Origin: Saprospiraceae bacterium
Lineage (GTDB): Bacteria > Bacteroidota > Bacteroidia > Chitinophagales > Saprospiraceae
Assembly: GCA_013214355.1 (NCBI GenBank)
Contig: JABSSL010000086.1
Location: forward strand, 1-64,000
Direction of reading: 5' to 3'
Length of the DNA: 64,000 nt
In this document: positions 19,034-27,130 of the stretch, piece after piece
Layout: each line of letters begins with the position of its first letter
Position numbering within the stretch: the stretch's first letter is position 1
Position numbers and translations under genes: made by a program
The notes under the pieces: model-generated
Told to the model about the DNA's origin: nothing
Databases searched by the model: none
The model's input: the letters and a program-made list of their open reading frames with translations, nothing else

Positions 19034-19771
19034 TTAAGAAGGTTGATTGACCGTAGCTGGACTGATCATTTCCTCTAGTACAGGGCGTGTTTTGATTTTA
19101 TCCAATTGATAAAATATACCTTTTTCTAAAGGAGACCATAATGCAGTTCTAACCCCAATTCGCTTCAGTCCTTTATTGACCCAGTAGTTACAAGTATGGA
19201 AAGCATGGTATACGCCATGGGCCTGATAGAAATTATCATCTGAGGTATATCCAACTTCCGGAATCAGATCGAGGTTTTGATTCGAATCTAAACGGAAGGC
19301 ATTGTAGATAAAACTGCTAAGGTGGACGTAGCTGCTCGGTGAAATAGTGATTTTTTCTACCCGTAAAGTGTCATGGGGCAGTGTGTCATAGCCCGTCACG
19401 TGCATAATGGTGGGGGTGGGGTAAAGCATAGCTTTTGCGGCAATCCTGAAAGGTAGATTGTCCCAGGTCTCTAATTCTAGGTAAAAGCCGGGATCTCCCC
19501 AACCAATACCTAGATAGGGGTACTCCGCAAGTGGCTTGGCGTAAGGACCGCCATCTATGATCTTAGTCCAGTCAAATAACTGATTTTGAGTTGGAACGAT
19601 GTAGTCGACATGCATCCCATTGGTGCTGACGAAAATATCAATGCCATTCTTAGCGGGCTTGAATTTTCTATTAACTGGAATGAGGGTGCCGATGGGTATT
19701 AGGAGAAGATAGGTGACTACGATGAGTATGACAAGTAAAATCAAACCTCCAATGGTACTTAGCAAAATCAT
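19034..19771 (-). CDS. TIGR02117 (DUF2459) family protein, copy 2
   Basis: 245 residues. It has the same anchor, then GIDIFVSTNGMHVDYIVP, YPYLGIGWGDPGFYLE and YHAFHTCNYWVNKGLKRIGV, matching copy 1 block by block. The family is a predicted membrane-anchored periplasmic protein of unknown function. It lies about 60 bases upstream of copy 1, followed by the BCCT gene, so all three may form a transcription unit, possibly for envelope or osmotic functions (inference). Confidence 0.85.
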   Translation of the reverse strand: MILLSTIGGLILLVILIVVTYLLLIPIGTLIPVNRKFKPAKNGIDIFVSTNGMHVDYIVPTQNQLFDWTKIIDGGPYAKPLAEYPYLGIGWGDPGFYLELETWDNLPFRIAAKAMLYPTPTIMHVTGYDTLPHDTLRVEKITISPSSYVHLSSFIYNAFRLDSNQNLDLIPEVGYTSDDNFYQAHGVYHAFHTCNYWVNKGLKRIGVRTALWSPLEKGIFYQLDKIKTRPVLEEMISPATVNQPS

Positions 19772-19958
19772 GGCAGTAGTAGCTTTTGTCTTCGAAATTC
19801 GCTGAAAGGTAAGGGGAATAGATTAATGTACGGTGAACTGATTGCTATTATTTCTTTAATTTTTGATGAATATGGTTATGATTATACATAAGAGTTTGAA
19901 GACCGCTCAGGAGAGTCAGGTGATCAAACCATATATGGGGAGATAGCGGTGTGCAAGG

Positions 19959-20000
19959 AAACCGCACAATCGAAGTGTTTTCCTTCGGTTGTGCGGCTTT
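19959..20000 (-). terminator. Terminator downstream of the VWA gene
   Basis: CCGCACAA (19962-19969) pairs with TTGTGCGG (19989-19996), extended by CGAAG/CTTCG-type pairs. It lies immediately after the stop of the minus-strand VWA gene. Confidence 0.75.
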
Positions 20001-20004
20001 GTTT

Positions 20005-21501
20005 TTACTGAAGATCCTTGGCCTTATTTACCAAATCGATGAATTCCCAACGATAGTTATGTGGGTCATAACTATTAGCATTAATGGCCCACTCAACCAG
20101 ATGATTAAAGTTCAGAATACCTTTATATTCTGATTCGCCTAATAGAAGAGCAAAACCTGCAGCCGCAGTGGCAAAACGCATATTCTCAGATGCATTGCTA
20201 AAGAGCACTTCTCGATCAGGAATCGCTAACTGCAATGGAATGCTAGTTGAGCTATTGGGCTCTTTGTAGCGAAAATCAATCGTGGTTACTGGACCTCTAC
20301 CGCTTCCGCCGGCGGGAATCAGCTCGTATAATGCTGTGATGGTTTGATTGGCTCCAATTTCCCCGGCATCCTTGCTGTCATCTTCGAAATCGCTTTCTTC
20401 TAGGAGCCGATTTTCATAGCCGATCAAGCGATAGGCACGTACTTGCTCAGGGTTGAAATCAATCTGGATTTTGACATCTTTAGCGACAGTATAAAACTTC
20501 TTGAACTCATGGATAAACACCTTCTTCGCCTGTTCAATATTGTCTAGGTACTCATAGTTGCCATTGCCATTATTGGCAATCTGTTCCATTTTCCCATCTT
20601 GAAGATTTCCAGTTCCAACCCCCAGAATAGTCAGGAAGACACCGGATTCTCTTTTTTCTTCAATGAGTTCCACGAGTTCATCTTGATTGGATATTCCGAC
20701 ATTGAAGTCACCATCAGATCCCAAGATTACTCGGTTGTTACCGCCGGGGATGAAGGCCTGCTCGGCGAGTTCGTAGGCTGTGATGATTCCTTGGGCGCCC
20801 GCCGTGCTACCGCCCGCATCTAAGCCATCTATGGCGGATTTTATTAGCTCCTTGAACTGTCCAGTTGTTGGTTCCAGTAGCACGCCGGCCTTTCCCGCGT
20901 ACGTGACAATGGCCATTTTATCATCCTCATCCATTTCGTCTACGAAGAGTTTAAAACTTTCCTTGAGAAGATCTAGTTTTCCTGCTTGCTTCATAGAGCC
21001 TGATACATCAATAAGCAAAACGAAATTGCTGGCTGGTAATTGATGATCGGGAATATCTTTTCCTCGAATCCCAATGCGTAGCAGCTTATGTCCGAGATTC
21101 CAGGGACATGCACTCACTTCTCCATTAAGACTGATCGGAGCATTCCCATTTTGTGGGTAGTCGTAAGGGAAGTAATTGATGAACTCTTCCGTTCGGATGG
21201 CTGCTTTTGGAGGTAAGGTATTATTCGTAAGGAATCGACGAGTATTGCTGTAAGAGGCACCATCCGCATCAATGGAAAAAGTGGATACCGGTTCGTCAGC
21301 AGTGATGATGAATGGATTTTCTTCGACCTCATTGTAGCCTTCTCCTTTCCACTGTTCTACGGCAATACCTCCTCCACCTCCGAAATTGGCAAGATCGTTA
21401 GAGCTAGCGGGTGAAGTATTGACATTCTCTATCTGTGGATCTGAGCAAAAGGTAAAGAATAACGGAGCGATGAATAGCACAAGTAGGTGTTTAGTTTTCA
21501 T
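20005..21501 (-). CDS. VWA-domain lipoprotein (YfbK-like, DUF3520)
   Basis: 498 residues. Lipobox FTFC19 follows a short signal. A von Willebrand factor N-terminal region (ITADEPVSTFSIDADGASY, RTEEFINYFPYDYP) precedes the VWA domain with MIDAS DVSGSM (165-170), a distal Thr region and GSDGDFNVG. A DUF3520-type C-terminus follows (FNFNHLVEWAINANSYDPHNYRWEF). Many relatives carry an N-terminal carboxypeptidase-regulatory plug domain, absent here. Likely a periplasmic or surface lipoprotein binding partners through a divalent metal. Role unknown. Confidence 0.87.
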   Translation of the reverse strand: MKTKHLLVLFIAPLFFTFCSDPQIENVNTSPASSNDLANFGGGGGIAVEQWKGEGYNEVEENPFIITADEPVSTFSIDADGASYSNTRRFLTNNTLPPKAAIRTEEFINYFPYDYPQNGNAPISLNGEVSACPWNLGHKLLRIGIRGKDIPDHQLPASNFVLLIDVSGSMKQAGKLDLLKESFKLFVDEMDEDDKMAIVTYAGKAGVLLEPTTGQFKELIKSAIDGLDAGGSTAGAQGIITAYELAEQAFIPGGNNRVILGSDGDFNVGISNQDELVELIEEKRESGVFLTILGVGTGNLQDGKMEQIANNGNGNYEYLDNIEQAKKVFIHEFKKFYTVAKDVKIQIDFNPEQVRAYRLIGYENRLLEESDFEDDSKDAGEIGANQTITALYELIPAGGSGRGPVTTIDFRYKEPNSSTSIPLQLAIPDREVLFSNASENMRFATAAAGFALLLGESEYKGILNFNHLVEWAINANSYDPHNYRWEFIDLVNKAKDLQ

Positions 21502-21815
21502 GACTGTTATTGTTTTTCTGTTAAGAATAGTCGTAAGTGTAGATTGCTTCCCGCGGTCAATTGGGCATCAAGTAGAACCAAAGAGGGGGCTCAATGGCAA
21601 GTCATTGGTCCTATTAAGCTTAGACCACTTCTACTTAGGATTTGGTTGGGGTGATGGTAGATTTAAAGAAGGGGATAGATCTGCTTATCAGCGCCTCGGT
21701 GCTTCTTCAGACGTATGCTCAATAGCAGCAAGAGTTATATAGTAGATGGACATGAAAACTTATGACTTTAGTCTAACGGCGCTGATTTTTGTAGTATTTT
21801 GAGGAAAAGCCAACT
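21502..21815. other. Divergent intergenic region
   Basis: 314 bases between the VWA gene (minus) and the NRAMP-like operon (plus). A 118-residue open frame entering from the VWA gene looks like a shadow. No RNA or clear operator recognised; it presumably holds two promoters. Confidence 0.4.
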
Positions 21816-23018
21816 ATGAAAATCGTCTTGCCGGAGCGAATCCAGCAGTTAGGACCTGGTCTCATTACTGCTGCCCTGATTTTTGGTCCTGGTAGCCTTA
21901 CCGTAGGGACCAAGCTGGGAGCTGGATTCGGGTTCAAACTCTTATGGGTTATCCCTATCGTAATGGTATTGATGATAGCTTATACTGGTTTGGCCTCAAG
22001 GGTGGGGATTGCTTTGGATCATTCTCCTATGGAACATATTCGGAGGCGATACGGGCGATTTGCGGCCATTGCCTTAGGCCTAGGAATGCTAGGGATTACT
22101 GGAGCTTTTCAGGCGGGAAACGCGATTGGCGCGGGTTTGGCCTTTGGAGAGTTGACGGGCACTTCCACGAGCATATGGGTGATTTTCTTCGCGCTAGCGG
22201 CTATTTCCTTGCTTTTTTTCCGCTCCTTCTATCAGATTTTGGAAAAGATTATGATCGCTTTGGTGCTTTTGATGTTGGCCTCCTTTTTTCTCACTTTACT
22301 ACTGAGTCAACCTAATCTATCTTCTCTCCTAAGCGGTTTTATTCCAAGCCTACCTAGTGGTAGCGAATTGCTAACCATAGCCTTGGTAGCTTCTAGCTTT
22401 TCCACCGTTGCTGCCTTCTATCAAGCTTATTTGGTGCAGGAAAAAGGATGGGGTGAATCCGATTATCAAACAGCCCTCAGAGAAAGTAGAAATGGAATTT
22501 TCATTTTGGGTTTGCTTAGCAGTATGATCATTATAGTAGCGGCGGCAATTTTACAACAAGCCAACATTGAAGTAAAAGCTGCTTCTGATTTGGGATTGGC
22601 CCTGGAGCCACTTTTCGGACGATACGCAACGGTGGCGTTTATGGTCGGTTTTTTTGCTGCTTCCTTTTCATCTTTAATTGGGAATGCCACCATTGGAGGT
22701 GCACTACTGGCAGATGCTTTGGGCCTGGGACGATCACTGCGTTCTTGGCCGGTTCGGATGTGTATCATTGGCGTCATAATTTTTGGTTCCACAATTGCTC
22801 TTTTTTATGGAGGATTACCCTTGCAACTGATCGTATTTGCACAAGCACTAACCATCATTATTGCCCCAGCAGCAGCTATTTTTATCTTACTGATGGCGAA
22901 TGACCAAAGTGTTATGCATGAACAAACCACAAGCTTGAGGCGGAATGTCATTCCCATTAGTGGTCTGGTGATTCTGCTATTTCTCGCGGCCTATAATATT
23001 AAATCCATTTTCTTCTGA
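21816..23018 (+). CDS. NRAMP-family transporter lacking metal motifs
   Basis: 400 residues and about 11 membrane segments. The N-terminus reads GPGLITAALIFGPGSLTVG, in the place where metal-transporting NRAMPs have the DPGN motif; here it is FGPGS (23-27), so both the Asp and the Asn are gone. The TM6 site, usually MPH, reads ASSFSTVAAFYQAY. The fold is NRAMP/APC-like, but manganese or iron binding by the usual ligands is unlikely. It is first in a tight operon with a dehydratase/epimerase and a DapA-like lyase (gaps 17 and 26 bases), which points to an organic substrate such as a sugar acid (inference). Confidence 0.82.
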   Translation: MKIVLPERIQQLGPGLITAALIFGPGSLTVGTKLGAGFGFKLLWVIPIVMVLMIAYTGLASRVGIALDHSPMEHIRRRYGRFAAIALGLGMLGITGAFQAGNAIGAGLAFGELTGTSTSIWVIFFALAAISLLFFRSFYQILEKIMIALVLLMLASFFLTLLLSQPNLSSLLSGFIPSLPSGSELLTIALVASSFSTVAAFYQAYLVQEKGWGESDYQTALRESRNGIFILGLLSSMIIIVAAAILQQANIEVKAASDLGLALEPLFGRYATVAFMVGFFAASFSSLIGNATIGGALLADALGLGRSLRSWPVRMCIIGVIIFGSTIALFYGGLPLQLIVFAQALTIIIAPAAAIFILLMANDQSVMHEQTTSLRRNVIPISGLVILLFLAAYNIKSIFF

Positions 23019-23035
23019 AATAAACCATTCTGGCT

Positions 23036-24052
23036 ATGAAAACAACAGCTGAATTGATGGATCGCCTCACGCTCCCCGATTCATCATTGCTTGAAGATAT
23101 CACGCAGATCAAGGGAGATTTGCTGATTTTGGGTGTAGGTGGGAAGATGGGACCTAGTTTGGCAATCTTGGCGAAGAAGGCTTTTCTGGGGCGTGGGATG
23201 GCTAATCGAGTAATTGGGGTTTCTCGATTTTCTGATCCGGTGAAACGGCAAGAACTAGAAGCTGCTGGGGTAGAAACCATTCGCGGTGATCTTTTGAGTG
23301 ACCCTTTTCTGCAGTCCCTACCTTCCATCCCCAATGTGATTTTTATGGCAGGCCAGAAATTTGGCACCAATGGCCAAGAACCGCTCACTTGGGCAATGAA
23401 TGCCTATCTGCCAGGGCGGGTAGCCGAAAGATTTAAATCTTCTCGGATTGTCGTTTTTTCAACCGGTAATGTATATCCATTTACGGCCGCCAATGGCGCG
23501 GGTGCAAGGGAGGAAACACCCGTTGGACCGATAGGGGAATACGCACAATCGTGTTTAGGGCGAGAACGGATGTTCCAACACTTTGCTAAGCAATATGACA
23601 CTCCCATCCTAATTTTTCGACTCAACTATGCTCTCGACCTTCGGTATGGTGTTTTGAATGATATCGCTCGTAAAGTATGGCGGGAGGAGCCTATTAATTT
23701 AGCAATGGGCTATGTAAATGTGATCTGGCAAGGGGATGCCAATGCCTATGCAATAAGATCCTTATTGTTATGTCAATCCCCCGCTAGAATACTCAATGTG
23801 ACAGGTCCAGAAAAATTGAGTCTTAGAGCCTTAGCTCTGACTTTTGCGGAACGCTTACAAAAAACGGTACATTTTGAAGGCGAACGTAGTTCTACGGCCC
23901 TATTGAGCGATGCGAGTCAGTGCTTTCGGGACTTGGGGAGACCGACGGTCAGCGCAGATCAATTGATAGACTGGACCGTAGGATGGGTACGAAGTGGGGG
24001 AGAAGCCTTGAATAAACCGACCAAATTCCAAGTTCGTGACGGAAAATTCTAA
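23036..24052 (+). CDS. NAD(P)-dependent epimerase/dehydratase family protein
   Basis: 338 residues. It has a Rossmann NAD motif LILGVGGKMGPSLAIL (G33-x-G-G-x-x-G39). A loop VVFSTGNVYPF takes the place of the usual Ser/Thr. The extended-SDR YxxxK is recognisable only loosely (EYAQSCLGRERMFQHFAKQY), so catalysis may be altered. It lies second in the operon with the NRAMP-like transporter and the DapA-like enzyme, suggesting it acts on the same imported compound. Substrate unknown. Confidence 0.8.
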   Translation: MKTTAELMDRLTLPDSSLLEDITQIKGDLLILGVGGKMGPSLAILAKKAFLGRGMANRVIGVSRFSDPVKRQELEAAGVETIRGDLLSDPFLQSLPSIPNVIFMAGQKFGTNGQEPLTWAMNAYLPGRVAERFKSSRIVVFSTGNVYPFTAANGAGAREETPVGPIGEYAQSCLGRERMFQHFAKQYDTPILIFRLNYALDLRYGVLNDIARKVWREEPINLAMGYVNVIWQGDANAYAIRSLLLCQSPARILNVTGPEKLSLRALALTFAERLQKTVHFEGERSSTALLSDASQCFRDLGRPTVSADQLIDWTVGWVRSGGEALNKPTKFQVRDGKF

Positions 24053-24078
24053 ATCCTTATCATAGCGAAACTAAATAG

Positions 24079-25128
24079 ATGTTGACTTCAGATAAAAGAG
24101 AATTGCTACTTCGAGGCACGGTTATTCCAGCCCATCCCTTGGCCTTAAATGGGGATCGAAGCTTGGACGAATTTCATCAGCGATTACTGACTCGTTATTA
24201 CTTGGCTGCGGGGGTAGGCGGATTGGCGGTAGGAGTACATACTACACAATTTGCAATCCGCGATCCTGCGATTGATTTATTTGGACAAGTATTGGCTTTG
24301 GCTGCCGAGGAAGTGAAGCAAGCGGAGCTAGAACGTCCCATTCTCAAGATTGCCGGAGTGACCGGATCCACAAATCAGGCTTGCCAAGAGGCGGAGCTGG
24401 CTAAGCAATTGGGGTATGATTTAGTTTTGCTTAGTTCAAATGGGTTAGGAGATTGGTCCAAAGAAGCCCTGTTGGAACGTGCTAAGGCAGTAGGAGAGAT
24501 CATGCCGATTTTTGGGTTCTACTTACAACCAGCGGTGGGCGGAAGGGTGCTATCTCGGAGTTTTTGGGAGGCTTTTGCAGAGCTGGAGTCCGTGCTTGCG
24601 ATTAAGATTGCTCCTTTTAATCGATATCAGACTTTGGACGTAGTACAAGCAGTATGTGCTTCAAGTCGCCATGCGGAAATAGCTTTATATACGGGGAATG
24701 ATGATAATATCGTACTCGACCTACTCAGTACTTTCGAGTGTAAAACGGAGCAAGGTCTTATTAGAAAAGATATTGTGGGGGGCTTATTAGGGCATTGGGC
24801 GGTATGGGCTCGGCAGGCTGTGCTTCTGCTAGATCGGATTCATGCACAAAAGCATAGTGGGGAATCTATGGCCACCCAATGGTTAACAGAGGCACTTCAG
24901 GTCACTGATGCAAATGCTGCCTTTTTTGATGCCGCTAACCAATTTAAAGGATGTATTGCAGGATTGCATGAGGTTTTGCGACGTCAAGGCTTAATGCAGG
25001 GGATTTGGTGTCTTGATCCTGATGAAGGCCTTTCTCCTGGGCAATTGCAAGAGATAGATCGAGTATATGCATCTTATCCTCATCTACATGATGATGCTTT
25101 TGTCCAAGACTTTTTAAAAAAGGCTTAG
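24079..25128 (+). CDS. DapA/NanA-like class I aldolase family protein
   Basis: 349 residues of TIM-barrel type. Lys176 in VLAIKIAPFNR is the Schiff-base lysine, and Tyr148 in IFGFYLQPA is the partner; their spacing of 28 equals that in DapA. The N-terminus GTVIPAHPLALNGDRSLD replaces the usual TAL-TPF start. The family covers dihydrodipicolinate synthase, N-acetylneuraminate lyase and keto-sugar-acid dehydratases/aldolases. Operon context favours a keto-acid sugar catabolic role rather than lysine synthesis. It ends 10 bases from the convergent GNAT gene. Confidence 0.82.
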   Translation: MLTSDKRELLLRGTVIPAHPLALNGDRSLDEFHQRLLTRYYLAAGVGGLAVGVHTTQFAIRDPAIDLFGQVLALAAEEVKQAELERPILKIAGVTGSTNQACQEAELAKQLGYDLVLLSSNGLGDWSKEALLERAKAVGEIMPIFGFYLQPAVGGRVLSRSFWEAFAELESVLAIKIAPFNRYQTLDVVQAVCASSRHAEIALYTGNDDNIVLDLLSTFECKTEQGLIRKDIVGGLLGHWAVWARQAVLLLDRIHAQKHSGESMATQWLTEALQVTDANAAFFDAANQFKGCIAGLHEVLRRQGLMQGIWCLDPDEGLSPGQLQEIDRVYASYPHLHDDAFVQDFLKKA

Positions 25129-25138
25129 ATACCTGTCC

Positions 25139-25996
25139 CTAGCCCAATGCCGGTCCGGCGATGGCGTAAGGGGATAAACTCTGATGGGTAAAGTGTGGCT
25201 CCCCATTACACATACGTGCAAAGGAGCGCTGAATGGTAAATCCCTTTGCCCTCAGGGCTGCCATCCAGGTTTCCTTATTATTGGGAACGTCTATAATCAA
25301 AGGCAGCTGTGAGGCCGTACGACATACAGCTGCAAGAAGTGCCTGCGCGACCTCCTCATGCTCTGCAACGATCGGGCCGATATGGTGAAAGTGACTCCCT
25401 CTCCTCCCCAAACAATAACCTAGGATTGTTTCCCCCTGCATAGCTTTAAAGGCAAAAGCAGGAGTCCTTTTGAAGAAATCTGCTAGCAAAAGACTACGGT
25501 CGAATTGTAGGTGACGTCTGTCAAAGCTGATTAACGAGGGTAAGTCTTCGGGTTTGACACTGGCGATCACAAAAGGAGCGGACTGAGGGAATCGGTTAGG
25601 GATCTTACATTCCATTCGAATTACTTCACCTACCACCTGAAATCCAAGGGAATGATAAAGTGGTTGTCCCAAAGCGGTGGCATCCAGCATTACTGAACCT
25701 CTGGGTAGGGCGTAAGTAAGTGCAGCTTTTAGTAGATGCGTTCCAATACCTTTCCCTCTGTATGCAGGGGCAACCAGTACCATTCCGATCCAATAAAAGG
25801 CCTGTTGATAATTAATTGTGATGGTTGTACCAACCGGCTTCCCGTCAAAAGTAGCCACGTAGGCTCCGCCTGAACTGAGTTTCAATAATAAATGCCAGTC
25901 TGCTTCTACCTGATTCCAGTGGGCCCAAGACTTAAGCTGCATACCTAGTGGGATATGCTGAGGTTGAAAAGAAATCAGTCTGATTAGATTTTCCAT
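25139..25996 (-). CDS. GNAT acetyltransferase with two GNAT-like domains
   Basis: 285 residues. The N-terminal GNAT domain has acetyl-CoA motif A MVLVAPAYRGKGIGTHLLK (about 72-90) and LYHSLGFQVVGEVIRMEC. The C-terminal half resembles a second, degenerate GNAT domain (Acetyltransf_18 type: ILGYCLGRRGSHFHHIGP, ending KGFTIQRSFARMC). The architecture matches small-molecule N-acetyltransferases of the YitI type. Substrate unknown. It stands alone, convergent with the DapA-like gene. Confidence 0.85.
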   Translation of the reverse strand: MENLIRLISFQPQHIPLGMQLKSWAHWNQVEADWHLLLKLSSGGAYVATFDGKPVGTTITINYQQAFYWIGMVLVAPAYRGKGIGTHLLKAALTYALPRGSVMLDATALGQPLYHSLGFQVVGEVIRMECKIPNRFPQSAPFVIASVKPEDLPSLISFDRRHLQFDRSLLLADFFKRTPAFAFKAMQGETILGYCLGRRGSHFHHIGPIVAEHEEVAQALLAAVCRTASQLPLIIDVPNNKETWMAALRAKGFTIQRSFARMCNGEPHFTHQSLSPYAIAGPALG

Positions 25997-26375
25997 CGCG
26001 ATAATGATCTAATAGGAACCTTGTACTACAACTTCCGAGCTATTGAAAAAATCATAGCAATGATGATATTTTGCTGCAAAAGATATTGGGAAATGGCCAT
26101 TCTTTGCAAAAATATCAATCCAGTGATCGCTTTGGTCTCAAATTTTTAAAGATTATCACTCAGATCCACTTTTATTAGAAGAAATCTAAAAATTTATTTT
26201 TTTCTTTAAAAAATTTGCATCGAAATGGGGCTTCCTTTAATTTTGCTTCTGTAAGTTCATTGATACATTAGAGAATTAATAAAGAATCTGACTAAAGCTT
26301 AAATGATTCATAATTTAAGTGCAGTTGTTTTAAGATTCCTTATTCAATTTCTCGCATCTTGATTAATACCAATAC
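25997..26375. other. AT-rich region upstream of the tRNA-like array
   Basis: 379 bases, strongly AT-rich, between the GNAT gene and the first tRNA-like gene. It must hold the promoter of the array and the GNAT promoter. No reading frame is supported and I cannot place a convincing promoter by eye. Confidence 0.4.
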
Positions 26376-26533
26376 TGTGAGGTGGTGAAACAGGCAGCCA
26401 CACCCTCTTGTCTCGGGGGCGGAGAATTTGGGATAAACTTTTGGATTGCCGACTAGCAGGTGTGAACCTGCATCTGGTCGTCGGTTTACCGGAAGCTAAC
26501 TACTCCGTGGAGGTTCGAATCCTTCCCTCACAG
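26376..26533 (+). tRNA. tRNA-like RNA with giant variable arm, copy 1
   Basis: 158 bases. Acceptor TGTGAGG (26376-26382) pairs with CCTCACA (26526-26532), then G73. D stem GTG/CAC encloses an 11-base D loop with GG at 26393-26394. Anticodon stem CCCTC/GGGGG (26403-26407, 26415-26419) holds loop TTGTCTC, so the anticodon reads GTC. T arm GGAGG-TTCGAAT-CCTTC is canonical. Between them lies an 89-base variable region that folds into a rod: CGGAG/CTCCG, CTTTTGG/CCGGAAG (26438-26444, 26489-26495), CCGAC/GTCGG, then GCAGGT/ACCTGC capped by GTGA, a GNRA loop. CCA is not encoded. All tertiary-contact bases (T8, A14, G18G19, T-loop) are present. Whether it is charged is unknown. Confidence 0.75.
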
Positions 26534-26625
26534 CTTTGTAATGTATAATGTTGAGTGGATAACTAATAATTGGTGGCTAGACGAGCCTCATTTTACATTC
26601 AACATTAAACATTCTCCATTAATAC

Positions 26626-26783
26626 TGTGAGGTGGTGAAACAGGCAGCCACACCCTCTTGTCTCGGGGGCGGAGAATTTGGGACAAACTTTTAGGATGCC
26701 GACTAGCAGGTGTAAACCTGCATCTGATAGTCGGTCTGCTGGAAGCTAACTACTCCGTGGAGGTTCGAATCCTTCCCTCACAG
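26626..26783 (+). tRNA. tRNA-like RNA with giant variable arm, copy 2
   Basis: 158 bases, 250 bases downstream of copy 1 and nearly identical in the arms. Changes in the variable rod are compensatory: CTTTTAG pairs with CTGGAAG where copy 1 has CTTTTGG/CCGGAAG, and CCGACTA pairs with TAGTCGG, which restores pairs mismatched in copy 1. The apical loop is GTAA, again GNRA. Anticodon loop TTGTCTC and T arm are unchanged. The spacer before it is AT-rich like a tRNA-array spacer. Confidence 0.75.
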
Positions 26784-26870
26784 CTTTGTAATGAATAATT
26801 AAGAATGGATAGTTAATAGTTTCTATTGCTATCCATTTTTCATTGTTCATTATAAATTGTTCATTAAAAT

Positions 26871-27018
26871 TGTGAGGTGATGAAACTGGCAGCCATGCCC
26901 TCTTGTCTCGGGGGTAGGGGGCCCGGGAGAAACGTAGTATAAGCGCAAGCTAGGGTTGACCACTTTCGTATGTGCTATGGCTAACCGCCCTGTGAAGGTT
27001 CGAATCCTTCCCTCACAG
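26871..27018 (+). tRNA. tRNA-like RNA with giant variable arm, copy 3
   Basis: 148 bases, the most diverged copy. Acceptor, anticodon arm and T loop are identical to the others. D stem is ATG/CAT (26880-26882, 26894-26896), a compensated A-T for G-C change. The T stem is now perfect (GAAGG/CCTTC). The variable region is about 80 bases with unrelated sequence but similar form: AGGG/CCCT at its base, CGTAGTA/TGCTATG in the middle and an AGC-GCAA-GCT hairpin, again with a GNRA loop. This conservation of shape without sequence is strong evidence of a structured RNA. Confidence 0.72.
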
Positions 27019-27031
27019 CAAAATAATGCTT

Positions 27032-27068
27032 AAGGGTTTTAGTGAAAACTAAAACCCTTTTGTATTTT
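27032..27068 (+). terminator. Terminator after the tRNA-like array
   Basis: AAGGGTTTTAG (27032-27042) pairs with CTAAAACCCTT (27049-27059) across a 6-base loop, followed by a T-rich tract. It closes transcription just after copy 3, supporting a common transcript for the array. Confidence 0.85.
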
Positions 27069-27130
27069 ATCAATGTACTCCTTTCCCATATTTTTAGTTT
27101 GATTTATTAATCGCGCAATCTAAAATAATA

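Noticed and set aside
26376-27018. CRISPR array or group I intron in a tRNA
   Set aside because: Repeats are ~150 nt with tRNA arms, not short repeats with spacers. The anticodon arm is unbroken and the insert lies in the variable region, so it is not a tRNA-Leu group I intron. No tmRNA-like coding segment is visible.
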